Of a stretch of 64,000 nt of DNA, positions 48,973 through 61,736 are shown one piece after another. The notes beneath the pieces are model-generated. The model made no database searches, was not told the origin of the DNA, and worked only from the letters and a program-made list of their open reading frames with translations. Location: contig CM114275.1 in NCBI GenBank assembly GCA_050084515.1, positions 15,500,001-15,564,000 on the forward strand, given 5' to 3'. A program made the translations under genes and the position numbers. The stretch comes from Blasia pusilla. Its lineage: Eukaryota > Marchantiophyta > Marchantiopsida > Blasiales. The first letter of the stretch is position 1, and every line of letters begins with the position of its first letter.

Positions 48973-50764
48973 TACCTCCTTCGCCAGCAAGGCACCCAAC
49001 AGGCCCTAAGTCTACATGAGATAGTATGGACATGGCATACAGGACTATGGAGTAAAATTCGAGATGCCCTGCTCCCCATATGGTGGAGCGCCCTAACATC
49101 ACACCTTGGGGCAGCGCCACGACTCGCTGCAGTGGGGTACAGACCAATGGAAAATGAGTACTACGATTGGCTCGCCCGAGATTCCCCATCATGCTTGTGT
49201 GAATGGCCGCCATACCGAACACTCTTTTCTTAGAAGTAGGTAGACGTTGGTAGAAGCGGCCCCGAGCGATGGTATGATTGAGTTGACTTGGCGGAGTTTA
49301 GAACATCCCAGTTCGAGCTCATCTTATTTATAACTTCCGAGCGATACGTGCGACCGTCCGGGAGGTTTGATTCCACGAGAATTTCGAAGTGGTGCGGTGG
49401 CAGTTTTGCCGGTACTCGCTGCATATAGTTGTTGTGCTGTGACAACCAAACCACGGAAATCATGCACTCCATGCACCCCACAAAAGGTAACGCCCTCATG
49501 CGGCGATGGCACTGGTCAGAGAGTCCTGTCGTCTCCAGTGGACGATAAAACCCCCATCTAGGGAGGCCCATAGTAAATGATAAAACTCCCAACATAGGCT
49601 GTTGGGGTTTTTGTTACGTTCAACGACAGAGGCCGTTGCGACTCTTAACTCAAGATAGTAGCATTTGCATTTGTAGGAAGGAGAGAGAATGAATTGTCAA
49701 CTTTACACCATTACAGGCATTAATCTCAAATAAAATTAAGTCTCGAATAATTCATATTCCGGAAGACAAAGAGCAACTATGGACAACTGTAAATTATGTA
49801 ACACTTCGTGTCAGGAAAAGAAGAGAAAATTCTTTCCTATTGCAAGGAGACTCTGTAGATTAATAATATAGATGACCATACGACATTTTATGAGATTGCC
49901 TTAATTTTACGGGGATGGATGAGTTTTCTTCCGGATTTCACCATGCTCGTAGAAGACAACTTACTGTACAACACCATGCTCTAGTAGTACAGAGGACAGG
50001 TCACTCTACAAGGGATAGAAGCGGGTTACTCGAGTGTAAGTACCTAAATATATAGAAATTGAAGCTGCCTTGGGGAGCGAAGTGACATTTCCTACTTTGG
50101 TGTAAGCTCTCACTGTACTAGCAAAATCAGGAGTAAAGATCTTGAGAAATGTCAATATTCTGAGTTTTAAGTGTCGGTAGACAGTGGTCTCCCCCGGTTC
50201 AAGAGCTGGGGACGACTCCACAATCCACCAGAACCAAGGATGAGAAAAACCCGTCAAGGGACCATTGCCAATGACGGGTTGACACAAGGGACCATCGCCT
50301 AATGAGCCATGAAGTACTGTGTTTTGTCACAAATGTTCTTACTGCTGCCTTTGAGTTGACGATAGAAAGCAAATGGAAACGTCCAGACAGTCAACCACGA
50401 TTACAATTCATACGAAACCTGCTTCCGGGAACAACCAATGTTTTAGACTAATCGACCAGAATGGTAGACACAACTTTTGCCCAACGAGGCTATACTCATA
50501 CCGTGAGAAACAAGGACAAAAAGTCTGTATTTCTTGAGAAACTGTCATCAAAAGATCAGAGCAGCTAAATCTCTACGAGATCTAAAAAACTGATCTAGCA
50601 CTCAAACCTGCCGAGGGCGAAACCATCTCCACAAGTGAAGGCGCCATCTGAAAAGCGGTAATCCACTACCTTTCTCTGGAAGCAGGAAGGTCAACCATTG
50701 GAAATAACCAAAATGTGAATGCATAGATGATCACTGACTTTCTACACCTCGGACACTGAACTTA

Positions 50765-53700
50765 TCAAACAGTAGACCTCAATTGTAAGGACTGTTGCAA
50801 ATACTGTGTATTCACACCTGAATCCCTGACCAGAGCCACTCGGCCTGTTCGTGCCACCTGCAAATATAATCTTTCATCATCAAAAATCTGCCCTGAGTGT
50901 ATGACATTAGCGGGTGACTAACCATGCCAAAAAGATAAGGATAATTTTCAAAGAAACTGGTGAGAGCCAGTTCATGATCGATCCATGTCTTGCCAGTCCA
51001 ACGAAACTTGCTACTTGAGTGATCTACAAATGTGCCAACCAAGAGCCATTCACTCCTCACTAAAAATTTACAGAACCCGCAGTGATAATTGCAAGATGCT
51101 TACCTCTAGTATACCATAAGGCTCCAGCAATCGCTGCAAAGCAGCCATTTTCTCCAAGATTCCAGTGACCTGCCAAATCCATCCAGAACGTTGCAAGTCA
51201 AGTTCTACATAGTCTTTCCTTCCCTACTCATACTCTCGGGCACACATGCAGATCAAAATAGAAGTCTAAACTACTGGCCACATATACAGTATCTAGTAGT
51301 TGGAATAACAGAATGAAGATATTGTATGGGTTACATACCTCTAGGGTGATGGTATGATTTGACACATCAACAGTTTTGGCTCGAAAAATGCTGGCGATGT
51401 CCAAAATATCTCTCCTTACTGCAGTTCTTGCAGAGATTTTGATGAGCATAAGCTCTCTTTCAGCGAAAGGGACATTTGTAATGTCCTGCACCTGGGGGAT
51501 GCCGCTGACAGTCAGCCACTTAATCCATGATCACAACAAGTTGAATTTAAAAATCTAGTAATTCGGATACTCCCCTCCATTCCTGTTTAGGAACCACCAA
51601 AGACAAGTTGCATTTTTTAGCCTCTGCATGAATTCCCAAAATCAGGACTACCAACCTGATTGACATCAATGAGTTTCATAAGCTGACTTAGAAGCTTATT
51701 TATCGAGTCATTAGTGCCTGGAACCACCATTGTCAAGCGCGATATACCTTCAGTCTCAGCTGGGCCTACTGCCAAACTCTGCAGCATGATGTAAAAGAGG
51801 TCAATCATAATACTTCCCCAGTACCCTATAACTCCAGATGTATTTCAATATTCTTGAAAAAAATCCAAACAAGACACAGGATCTAGTCACCCAGACATTC
51901 AAACTTGCTCACTCTTTGTGATAGTTGATACCCAAAATTCTGGCTGCAGTGAGAAATTCACCAGCAAGGAGTAAATGAACTCAACATACAGCACATGTCT
52001 CACTGAAACACATTCGTACCTGGATATTATAGCCACGCCTGGCAAAAACACCAGTTACACGATTCAGCACACCCGGGGAATCGTTCACCAACATGGAGAT
52101 GGTATGAGACTGAAAATCCGCAGACTGGCATACCACACATCTTGATCAATCAGCTGAGATCAATTCAGATAACCACATTGCAAGATAAATTGAAAGTCAT
52201 GGAATGAGAGACAAGCCCAGGGACGCAAATAAAGTTAGCTGCATCCAACACGCATGGAAAATTTATCCAACATCCTTGTGGACAAACTCAGACACCTATT
52301 GTGTTCCAGAGCAGGCCCGATTGAGGAGTTTGGGCATTACATCTTCGGCATCAAGAATTCCCCAATGAGCATCCAACACCTGGTGGTACCAAACTCCATC
52401 ACTATCCGGCTCCACTGCATACACATCACCCTGCACCAAGACACCCAGAAAGATAGAATCTCTATCAAAGTGCATATTTAGATTTTGAAAGTAAAGTTCA
52501 TTTTTTTTTGAGATTCTAAACCAGCCCTGTACAAGGTTTAGGTACTCCCTTATTTTGAATCTTAGACCCAGGTACCCAGAGTTAAGATTGGCATCTCACT
52601 GCATGTAGCATCCTACTTATAATCCAATCAAATCCAGGCATGGTTGTGGCATTCTCAATACTTGGACCATAGACAAAAACCTACGTGACTAAAAGTAATT
52701 GGAAAGAGAAATCCTGAACTTCATGACAGAATGACATTTGCACTTACACTAGAGCCAAGAGAGTTAGAATTGGCAACATGACCACCAAGCTCATCTGAAC
52801 CTGTTGCTGGCCCACTCTCCTGCTCATCATCTGAATCAAGACTCCTCTGCGGAGCTGACACAAAAGTCGGTAGGGGTTCTGCCCTTCTCAAAGCTATCTG
52901 AAAAGATCCATGCCCAAGCAAGATATTACTAGAAGTTTTCGGTAATCAGAATAGAGGATAACTGTAACTTGTAAGTTCTTTTGGTTGAGACCAGGCTCTT
53001 ACTTCGTTTGCCAAGTCAAATTAAGTTTAGGGACGACTGTTATTAAACATTTTCATGTTAAAGCCATCAAACTGCAGCACCCCAAAGTGGGCAAACCTTT
53101 TCTACCCCAACATCTGGCGTTACAAAACATGTATGAAGGAAGTCCAGTATTATATATGCTAGACAGAAAATAGCTTCTGGCACGATACATACCTTTCCGG
53201 TTCTTGCAAGTTCCTTAATTCCAAATTTGCTCATGGTCGCCTGGAATGCCACCAACTTTCCTGGATCACCTGTAACCTAAAATAGGAAGTACTATTTCAG
53301 TGAAACAAAAGTTTCCATTCCTTGTATAGCTCAAGTTTCTCTTTGAAGCCAATGAGGCGCTCCTATATATACCTTCAAGACTGTCTTAAGAGTTCCCCAA
53401 CTTAGCTCAAATTAAATGACAACATCTTGTCATTACTAACTTTAAGGCTCTTCTACTTCCCTTCCAATCCTATCTAAAAGAGCACTCGTAAGAGATGAAA
53501 TTCTTTTCCAGCACAAAAGGTTCATGAGAGGTACCTGCGCAGTCAGGTCGGAGGAATGCAATGCTGGATATTTAAATGTAACAGTAGGACTTGTAGAACG
53601 CATAAGCCTAAACCTGCAACCTAGTAAAGGTTCCGGAGAATTTGAAGGCTTACCTCAATGGTCAATGTGTGTTCGGCAACATCTACCACACGGCCCCTGA

Positions 53701-55288
53701 AGATTTGAACCAACCCATGCACCTGAGAGACGAGCTTGATTTGGTGAGGATAGCTCGAACATGAAGCGAGGGAAAAGAGACGGATCCGCTCTTTCAAGAA
53801 CGTTGGATCAGAAAAGCTAAACTAGCCAGACTTCCAGATTCGTTCAGCAGAGAGAAACACAGTCAATGAGCCGTACCTCAACACGCTGGTCTGCAGATAC
53901 GTTAATCTTCAAAAGCATTAGTTCTCTTTCTACCCTCTTCTCCTTCGATAGATCTGCAACCTGTGGAAGGGGAGCTATTAAAAGACTCCTCAATAGAGCT
54001 GGCAACCCGCTGCGTTATAACAATGACTCTTGTTGGATCCGGAAGTCCACAAAAGTACAGCTTTAAAACGTGCCAATGCAATAGACCTCGTATATTTCGA
54101 ACATCGAGCAACCATCTAGAGGCTGAGCACTCGGAAGACCTTGAAATCCCTTCTTCGAAATAGTAGATAACCCCTCGTCTTCGAAAGTGTACGTAATACA
54201 GGTAGTAGAAATGGCGATTCCAATCACATTTAATGATTCACTGGTTCATTTAATTGGACGAACACGTAGTGACGCTCTTTCAGGTTTTTCTTTCCAATAT
54301 ATTGTCCGGCTAAACGCAAGACTAGTCGTAAAGCCCCACTTAGTGTGGATTTGCTCAGTGCAAAAACTGGCAATTAGAAGTCAAATTGACAATTACCTGC
54401 CTCACATTCACGAGCTTGTACAGCTGCATCATGACTTGTTGCAAGACGTGCTCCGTTCCATTCACGACGATCGTAAACAGTGCCTTGTCTTTGTTTAGCC
54501 CCACGGCGAGCGACTCGATGTTGTATCCCCGGCGGGCAATTACACCAGCTATCCGATTTATCATACCACTCTCATCTCCCACAAACAAGGATATCGTGTG
54601 ACGCCGAACCCTGTGAGAATCTAAAAAAATCAGTGACTCTAAAATTTGAAGTGATTCCAGGCCCTCCGAGTGAAACTTTCATTTCATCCCGACGCAGAGT
54701 TCAGGCGTCAGCTGGTATGATACAAAATCACACTGCTTAGAGTGTCGCAGAAGCTAATGAATCGTCTCTTGTTCTCCTCGAACAAAACAATCATGACATC
54801 TCGTCCGGATTTAGGCTTCATCCCACACCAATTGGCTTCACTGGAAGGAAGAATGCAGGAATCGAGATTATCTTTCTCCTCTGAAAGTATTCATGCTACT
54901 ATCTATGGCCTCGTCGACACAGAACTTAGCACGCGCTGATCTGATTAGCTTAGGTCACTCTTGCGTACATAATTCCTACAAATAATCACAGAAGCCGCGT
55001 CCAGAAGCGTCAGTAATCAAACAGAGCATTTCAATCTCACCCTGGTACAACCCGGGTAGGTGCAGTGTCTGGAATCTTCGTCGGTACAGTCACAGAGCAT
55101 TGCGCTCCTCTCTCCACTCTGGACGACACAGACTGTCCTGCGTCATTCAGCCTTCTCCTACGCAACACTGATGCTCCTAAGCGCGAGAAGTTTAGACTCC
55201 CCCGCGAAACCCCCAAGCTGGAAAATCCATCTGGAATGCGACGCTCGCAACAAATGTGCGTCGCTACATTTCGTGCCGCCAGCGCCAT
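50765..55288 (-). CDS. Acetohydroxyacid (acetolactate) synthase regulatory subunit, plastid
   Basis: Regulatory subunit that activates the catalytic AHAS subunit and confers feedback control by branched-chain amino acids in the plastid. Twelve exons join in frame: 55288-55041, 54610-54397, 53960-53877, 53722-53654, 53276-53193, 52897-52748, 52430-52341, 52124-52020, 51778-51656, 51491-51339, 51169-51104, 50857-50765. They give 492 residues, close to the roughly 480-490 of Arabidopsis homologues. The first exon is a Ser/Arg-rich transit peptide. Two tandem modules follow, as in plant AHAS small subunits. Module one opens [20 protein letters not shown], module two [20 protein letters not shown]; both contain RRGYNI and an ERELML(L/I)KI segment. 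An acidic linker (52897-52748) separates them. The end is [19 protein letters not shown]. The ATG at 55288 follows an in-frame stop. Confidence 0.95.
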
Positions 55289-55473
55289 CACCTCGACTCA
55301 CCTCAGCTTCTCTGCAACGAGGACCAAAGTTTGAATCTCTGCGCTGGTACACCTTCCCTTACGTTCTAAGTTTCTATCCGTGTTGCCTTGCAGACTTGCG
55401 CGTATAAGCTCGGACTGCTCATTTGTTACATCTACACCAAAGCCAATTTTCTTCCAGTAATCTGATAAAAGCG

Positions 55474-55481
55474 ATTATATA
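55474..55481 (-). promoter_or_regulatory. Candidate TATA box of the AHAS regulatory subunit gene
   Basis: The minus strand reads TATATAAT about 190 bases upstream of the ATG, a plausible spacing with a 5' UTR of 150 bases or so. No transcript start is visible. Confidence 0.35.
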
Positions 55482-55838
55482 CGGTAGTGCAATTTAATGG
55501 AGCGTGTCCGATTCCTCTCTTCCTCCGATTTTCCCGCATAGATCGGGATCACGTAGTTAAAATTCTTTGCTGGATTCCATGTTAGGTTTTCGTTGCAGGC
55601 TTGGCCGATCCGACTCCCGACATAGACAATACTATTGAGAATCGTAGATTCCCGGTTCCTTACTAACTAGACCATACTAGTGAGTGAAAAGGACATTAAA
55701 AATTACTAGTAAGAAAAATAAATTTCTTATTTGAATGTTACAATTGATTATGAGAAAATACAAGAGAAACCAAGTAAATGTCACGCTTTTACAAAGTTTG
55801 GCATTAATAGTCGTAGCAAAAGCAAGTCTAATTGGAAA

Positions 55839-57787
55839 TTAAAAACTACATAAAACAAATGGCAAACCGAAATATGATGCAATCAATGAAAGACATGGAA
55901 AAAAAACTTGGTTTCCAATATTCTTCCTAGTGATAATTTCAGTATTGATGCAATGTCGCATAAATTTACGAATTCCTAATTTTGTCCCATTTGTTTGTCC
56001 ATGTGATCCATTCATGTTTCGTAAGATCATGATTGGTGCATCAATCTTCAAACGCAAACGATGCGGAGGAAGTCCGGAAGGAAAACATATGTTCAAAAAT
56101 TCTATTGGGTAGATATGACTTATCCCCTCATTTGGAATAGAGTCGACGCTGAGATAAATATGCTCACGTACACAATATGCAATGAATTAGTGAGAAAAGG
56201 TAGTATTAGTATATAAATTTCTCAAAAACATATTAATAGAAGTAAAAAGGATTACCTCTCCAAGAAATCAAGACATAATGTACGCATTTATGTCGTCAAC
56301 ATCTTTATTTCTAAGAGTCAAAATAGCCGTATCTCGTAAGAAATCAATGTCATGGAATCGGCTAGGAAAATTTCCATAGATCAAATCAAAAAGATCACAT
56401 ATCTTGTTACTTTTAGTAACGATTTCAGATAGTAATCGTATAAAAACTTCTCCCAAATGAGGGTGCAAAGGGACATGACCCTCTCCCACTTCTAATAACC
56501 AATCAGCAAAAGCTTGTTGATCATCATGCAAATGACCTTCCAACTTTTGAACTCGCATGTTTGTTTTCAACTTCATGACCTTTACATTAGACCAAAGAGA
56601 TGACCTCTTTATGGTGGCTTGGATGATTTGCGGCTGATCCCCATGACGAACAAGAGGCAACACTTGACAAAAATCACCACCATATCCCATAAGTTTTCCA
56701 CCAAATAGTATTTGTCGTAGATCATCATAAACAACTCCCATAATATCTTGTAAATTTATGATGGGAGTTACCAATTGATAAACTACAAATGAAAAAGGGA
56801 AGAAAATTAGAAGTTGAATAATTAGAGCAATTAAATTTTATGTATGAACAAAATTGGAGTTAATTCAAGTGATTACTGGCACTTACTTGCAAGTAGAGCT
56901 CTCATGAAGATTAATAGGGATCTTAAAGCGCAAATGTGCAATACGTCCTCCGTCTAAAAATAAGGCAGCTATATTTGATGATGCTACAACCATAGCTATA
57001 CCCCTTGCATTCCTTACACTTGCAAGGAGAAGATTATATAAAAAACAATTCCCGTTCTACATGGACTATCGATGAAAAAAACTTTTGGAGATGGTGGAGC
57101 ATTCAAACATATTTGATCAAGCTCATCATGTATAGCCTCCCAAATAATGCGTTGTCCTTCATTCAACAACGCCTCTCCCAATTGCACTTGCTTAATTAAG
57201 TCTTCCGTATCATATAATAGTTCTTGTTCCTCCAAATATAAGTGCGAATGAATGCTTTGGAAATTAGCTTGGGGCATGTTTGGAAAGTTAAATAGTCTCT
57301 TTCCTTGATCTTGTAAATAATGATGGACTTCCAACAATGTTGTATTAATGATAGCATCATTAATGGGAACATCAGGAATTCATATTTTCTACTATGGGAG
57401 AGTTCCGAAAAAAGGCCCAAATCATTGTTAATTTGTTGAATGTTGAATATAAACGTAAGAAGAAAAAATGCAATAATGAATCCTTATGTGACGTCGTTCA
57501 TATAAGAGATCTTCTACGAGTGGAACCAAGAACTGACTCCATAATGTTGTAGGTTGAGCATGTATGTTGTAAGCTAGAATAATTGCAAAGAGACGGCGTA
57601 ATGAAGAACCCGTATGGATTATGGAATCTTCTTCAAAGCAAGAAAGCACCTCCCTATCATCCTCAAGAAGTCCCAATTGGATATCAACTCCTTGAATATT
57701 GGACATAATATCCCAGGAACACTTCTTAAGCATTCGTATGTAGTTGCTCCTCGAACATGATGGAGGAGTAATCTCAACCAATGTCAT
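55839..57787 (-). pseudogene. Helitron Pif1-like helicase
   Basis: Segments in order: a helicase leader with DIQLGLLEDDREVLSCFEED (57787-57428); FNFPNMPQANFQ and the degraded P-loop DSPCRTG (57337-57014); FGGKLMGYGGDFCQVLPLVR (56774 onward) with LKTNMRVQ and AFADWLLEVGEG; and the C-terminal LPPHRLRLKIDAPIMILRNM (56096-55839). The Walker A lysine region is frameshifted, so ATPase function is lost. Confidence 0.88.
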
Positions 57788-58006
57788 TCTCTTTTATTTA
57801 AGAAAAAGTGAGAAAAAATAGCTCATTTATCGATCTATAAAAGCAAATGGGTGAGGGTGGTATATAAAAGCAAATGTATACAAAAATCTTTTGAGTATTT
57901 ACTTTGATGATTAAGGTACAAGCGACCAATGGGATGACCTCATCCATTAATCTTTTTTACCCTAAAAATCCATCTCTTGTTACTCCAATAATAATATGAA
58001 GGGAAA

Positions 58007-58128
<122 letters not shown>

Positions 58129-58410
58129 CGAGCAGTGGAGTCAGTTAGATTAATTGCAAACCATTGTGTAAGAGTTGTCTCTCTATTTAATTGAAAAATA
58201 TCTTAAGGAGCGTCAACATCATTGAAGTAGACTATTTGTTGCTTCAGAAGATGAATTGTTAACCGCAAAATACTTGGAAGTTCAGCATATAGAGTAAACT
58301 TGAAGAGACGCCAACATGCCTCTGAAGAAGATATATATCTGGGAATTTTTTTTTCCAAGTATTGAAGTAAGGAGAATAAACATGATGGATGAGAAATAGA
58401 ATATAATTCA

Positions 58411-60145
58411 TTATATCAATGAAGTAGCGGAATCATATCTCGCATCAAGATATGATGTTGTCTTGTCAACAACGTCAATTGCATTGGATGTATCCATTTC
58501 CTTTGACAACTTAAATGACATCGCATCAGACTCCTTATAAACATATTGGTATAAGTACTCGACGGTAGAAACGCTACTTGCGATTTCGAGATTAATGTGA
58601 CAATCAAAGAGAATACATAACATAGGATTATAGGGCAAAACCCAAGGATTATCCAAAGAATGTTGGCACTTAATTATGGCCCTCCCATTCTCCAATCTAC
58701 AAAAATATAGTAATAAATCATGAATACATCAGCGTCATATGCCTTATTAGGATAGCCTTTTGTACATTTTTTTCTTCCTTATCCATACATGGTGCATTTG
58801 GATTTAATGGTCCACATGGCCCATGAACCATGCAGTTAACAACAATAGAATACAACCTTGGATGGATAGATTGATCATGGATTTCTGCTGAAATAATACG
58901 ATCATAATCATGAGTAGTACGTGGTTTATCCTCACTTCCTAATATAATAAGAACGTGCACAAGTGATAAACCTCTTTTCTAGAATTCCACCAAATAGATG
59001 CATCTTACAACTTGTCCCAATATCTTCTTCTTGATGATAAGTCTTAAAAACTCCTTCTTTCTCTTCTCAAAAACCCGCACAATCAAATCTAGTAATTCCG
59101 CAACTGATTGACCAAGTAATAAGGCTGATGTAATCTCCTCCCACTTTGGATTGCATGTCATGGTCAAAAAGCAGTCAGACTTTCCCAAATGTTTTATAAT
59201 TACCAATGCATTTTAATACAATTGATGCATGTGATGTGCCCTTCTGTAAAAGAAGAAGGTAATATAATGCGTCTCTCAAACCTTCGACTATCCACATCTC
59301 GTTGATGCATGGCATCTTTTATACCTTGATATAATTCGGCCCTCAACTCTTTCTCATTTAAGCCCATCCATGATAATTGTTGCATCTCCATAGTGGCACA
59401 GAGGTCAACCATATATTCTTGAGTAAGTCAACCAAACCGCAATAAGAGATTTTCATCTTCGCCTCCAATCTGCGTTTGAAGTCGAAAACATGCAAATTGC
59501 AAGGTCGTAACACTCTTTGTTTTTCTTTTCTCCATAGTATCACCATCAACTCTTTCCTCATCCATCCAATCTTTTGAAGGTTCAATGTGTCCCTCCTCAT
59601 GAATAATCCGGCCCAATCGTTAGGATTCTCTGTGGCCTTCAATCCTCATGAAGGGTATTCTGGGATGCCAACCTGCTTCACCATAGATAAATGGTAGAAC
59701 AAAATATAATAGAATATATGCTTCATTGAGGATTGATATGCACCTCACTCCTCCTCCATGTACAATGGTCAACATGTTGACTACCATTACCCGAAAAAAT
59801 AGTAGTAACCTCAGAAGCAGTTGATAAGTTATAACTCTTACCATTGAGACCTCTCTTACTTGCCTTGAGGACGATCCGCATATTAAGGTCAATTGCTTCA
59901 TGGGCCATATGACAAAATATTTTCATATATGGATTGCATTCATGTAACATATCTCGTAGACCTTTCAAAATATCTATATTAAGATCTGAAGATTTAGACA
60001 TAACTCTTCCAAGATTCTTCAATTCATGTGTAGAATCATGAATATAAAGTTGAGAAAATTGGGGATAACCCCCTATATCAAGATGGAAGGGTCCAATAGA
60101 ATGATAGATCTTGCCTTGGATCCCAAAGTGTCTAGTGCCACCCAT
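58411..60145 (-). pseudogene. Helitron Rep (rolling-circle initiator) and N-terminal region
   Basis: The N-terminal region shows RHFGIQGKIYHSIGPFHLD (60145 onward) and ELRAELYQGIKDAMHQRDVD (59380). The Rep part shows FLTMTCNPKWEEI (59170), then VEF-stop-KRGLSLVHVLIIL (58990-58930), DYDRIISAEI, NCMVHGPCGPLNPNAPCM and VLPYNPMLCILFDCHINLEI. The invariant Helitron string FQKRGLPHAH is altered twice. Gln has become TAG (58981-58979), and the HUH metal-binding triad reads Leu-Val-His, losing its first His. Confidence 0.88.
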
Positions 60146-60463
60146 TCATTCATTCATATGCACTCTAGTAGATGCAAGTTGAAACGCAAAATTATAAGCT
60201 CTAGCATGAGTAAGAAAACGAAGACTTCTAGGACCAACACCCGAAATCAAGGATTTCAAGAATGGAGGAGAAGATTTCAAGAGGGGTAAATATATTTTCC
60301 CATGGCCACAACACATACTATATGGTGAGTCACTAAACTTTGTACCTTTTTACCTTTGACCATTTCACATTTCCAATGTAAAGCATGACATGATGGGCAT
60401 ATATATCTCTATCATAAAACCCAATGTATGATTATCGCTGATACAATTCAAACTCCTCTATAA

Positions 60464-61335
60464 TCACTCCTCAAACTCCTCTATATCACTTTCTTGGAAA
60501 TTTGGTCTTCTTGCAAGATTGAGTAATGTATTTAATCTTACAACCCTATCAACAACAAACAACGGAAGAATTCTAGAAGCATTTGGTATTGTGGCATTTT
60601 GTGGAGATAACACAACTCCATTATTGGTAGAAGACATGGGATCTATTCTTGATCTTACTTCACCCCCGAGATGGGGAAGAGTCGAAGAATTCTCAACAAC
60701 TTCATGTTGAATCAGAATCGAAAGAGTGGTAGGTAACTCAACTTCTGGTATTACATAAGTAGTTGGCCCTATCCTTGATATATTCTCAATAACTTTATGG
60801 AGGGCACTATTAGGTAACTCCCGTCTTAGTGATATATTAATCCGATCTGTGGAAGATGAGCTTCTTGATTTTCTCATACCATTCCTCCATCGTCATTGAA
60901 AGGCATGAGAAAAAATTCAACATATTTAACATAATAGATACAAATAAAATATGAACAATGAGAGATTTTGAGTGAGGATGTAAAAATTTAGAATTGATTA
61001 CCTCATGAATTGATTACCAATAGCCATAAGTTCTTCGTTTGGAATAGTTGAAATACTTTGAACTACCAAAGCACGCTCAACTTGACCATGAAGCGCTTTC
61101 CTTCTTTTTCTATGCTCTCGATAATAACACTTTTTTTCTTTTCTTTCAAGGCTTCCATTTTATCAGCACGGAAAACACATTTTTGTTTTTGGACTTCACC
61201 ACGTAGAACCTTCCAAGAATCACGTATATAGAGAGGATTCAATGGAATCGGTAGTTTGGAACACCAATGAATGTTAAGAATAGGGAAAATTAAACAAAAG
61301 CCAAGATTATGTAGCATAGATTTGGACATGCTCAC
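60464..61335 (-). other. Helitron leader frames of unknown function
   Basis: Two minus-strand frames, 61335-61063 and 60877-60464, precede the zinc motif of the Helitron. They are charged and have no motif I recognise. They probably belong to the element's 5' coding part, broken by frameshifts. Confidence 0.35.
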
Positions 61336-61399
61336 TATTCATCAATGTCATGAACTTTCATTGAAGATGTTTTGAGGAGAAGTCCATCTTGAACTTTTG

Positions 61400-61736
61400 T
61401 TTGTTATGCTAAGATTTCCTTGCGACGGAAACGCCTTTTTGTTGTGCATTCGAACGTATCAACCTTTGGAAGTCGCGCAAATCCGTAGGGTTTGATGGAA
61501 TATGAAGTCTGTGCAACAAATGGGGGCATTGCATAATTAAAGTGTAAACAAGTGTTATCGTGGAAATGGAAATAAGGCAAAAGATAAAGGTGCTTACATC
61601 AAAGATGTGTTCTTCGATACTTCAATCTGGATCATTAGAATCTGTTGCAAAATTGGTATATTTGTGATAATATCCAGTGGCCGTCTCTCTAGGTTCATTA
61701 ATGATCTATCAAAACTCCCCATCTACATCACACGCC
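61400..61736. other. Junction between Helitron and repeat pair
   Basis: No gene or clear terminus is visible. The Helitron 5' end (TC after A) could lie here but cannot be fixed without another copy. Confidence 0.4.

Larger units (their letters stand above)
44755..50764. other. Spacer upstream of the kinase relic, to the AHAS gene 3' end
   Basis: Mostly AT-rich and without supported genes. It contains a GGGCCCAC palindrome at 45354-45371, GC-richer sequence around 45.5-45.8 kb with repeated gcgggc words, Helitron-like hairpins at 47053-47075 and 48470-48500, and a 15-bp perfect inverted repeat at 48929-48972. A 121-codon minus-strand frame at 49595-49230 has no recognisable domain. The last few hundred bases are probably AHAS 3' UTR and downstream sequence. 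Confidence 0.5.

Noticed and set aside
49230-49595. Minus-strand frame of 121 codons in GC-richer spacer
   Set aside because: No recognisable domain and several overlapping antisense frames of similar length, so chance is likely.
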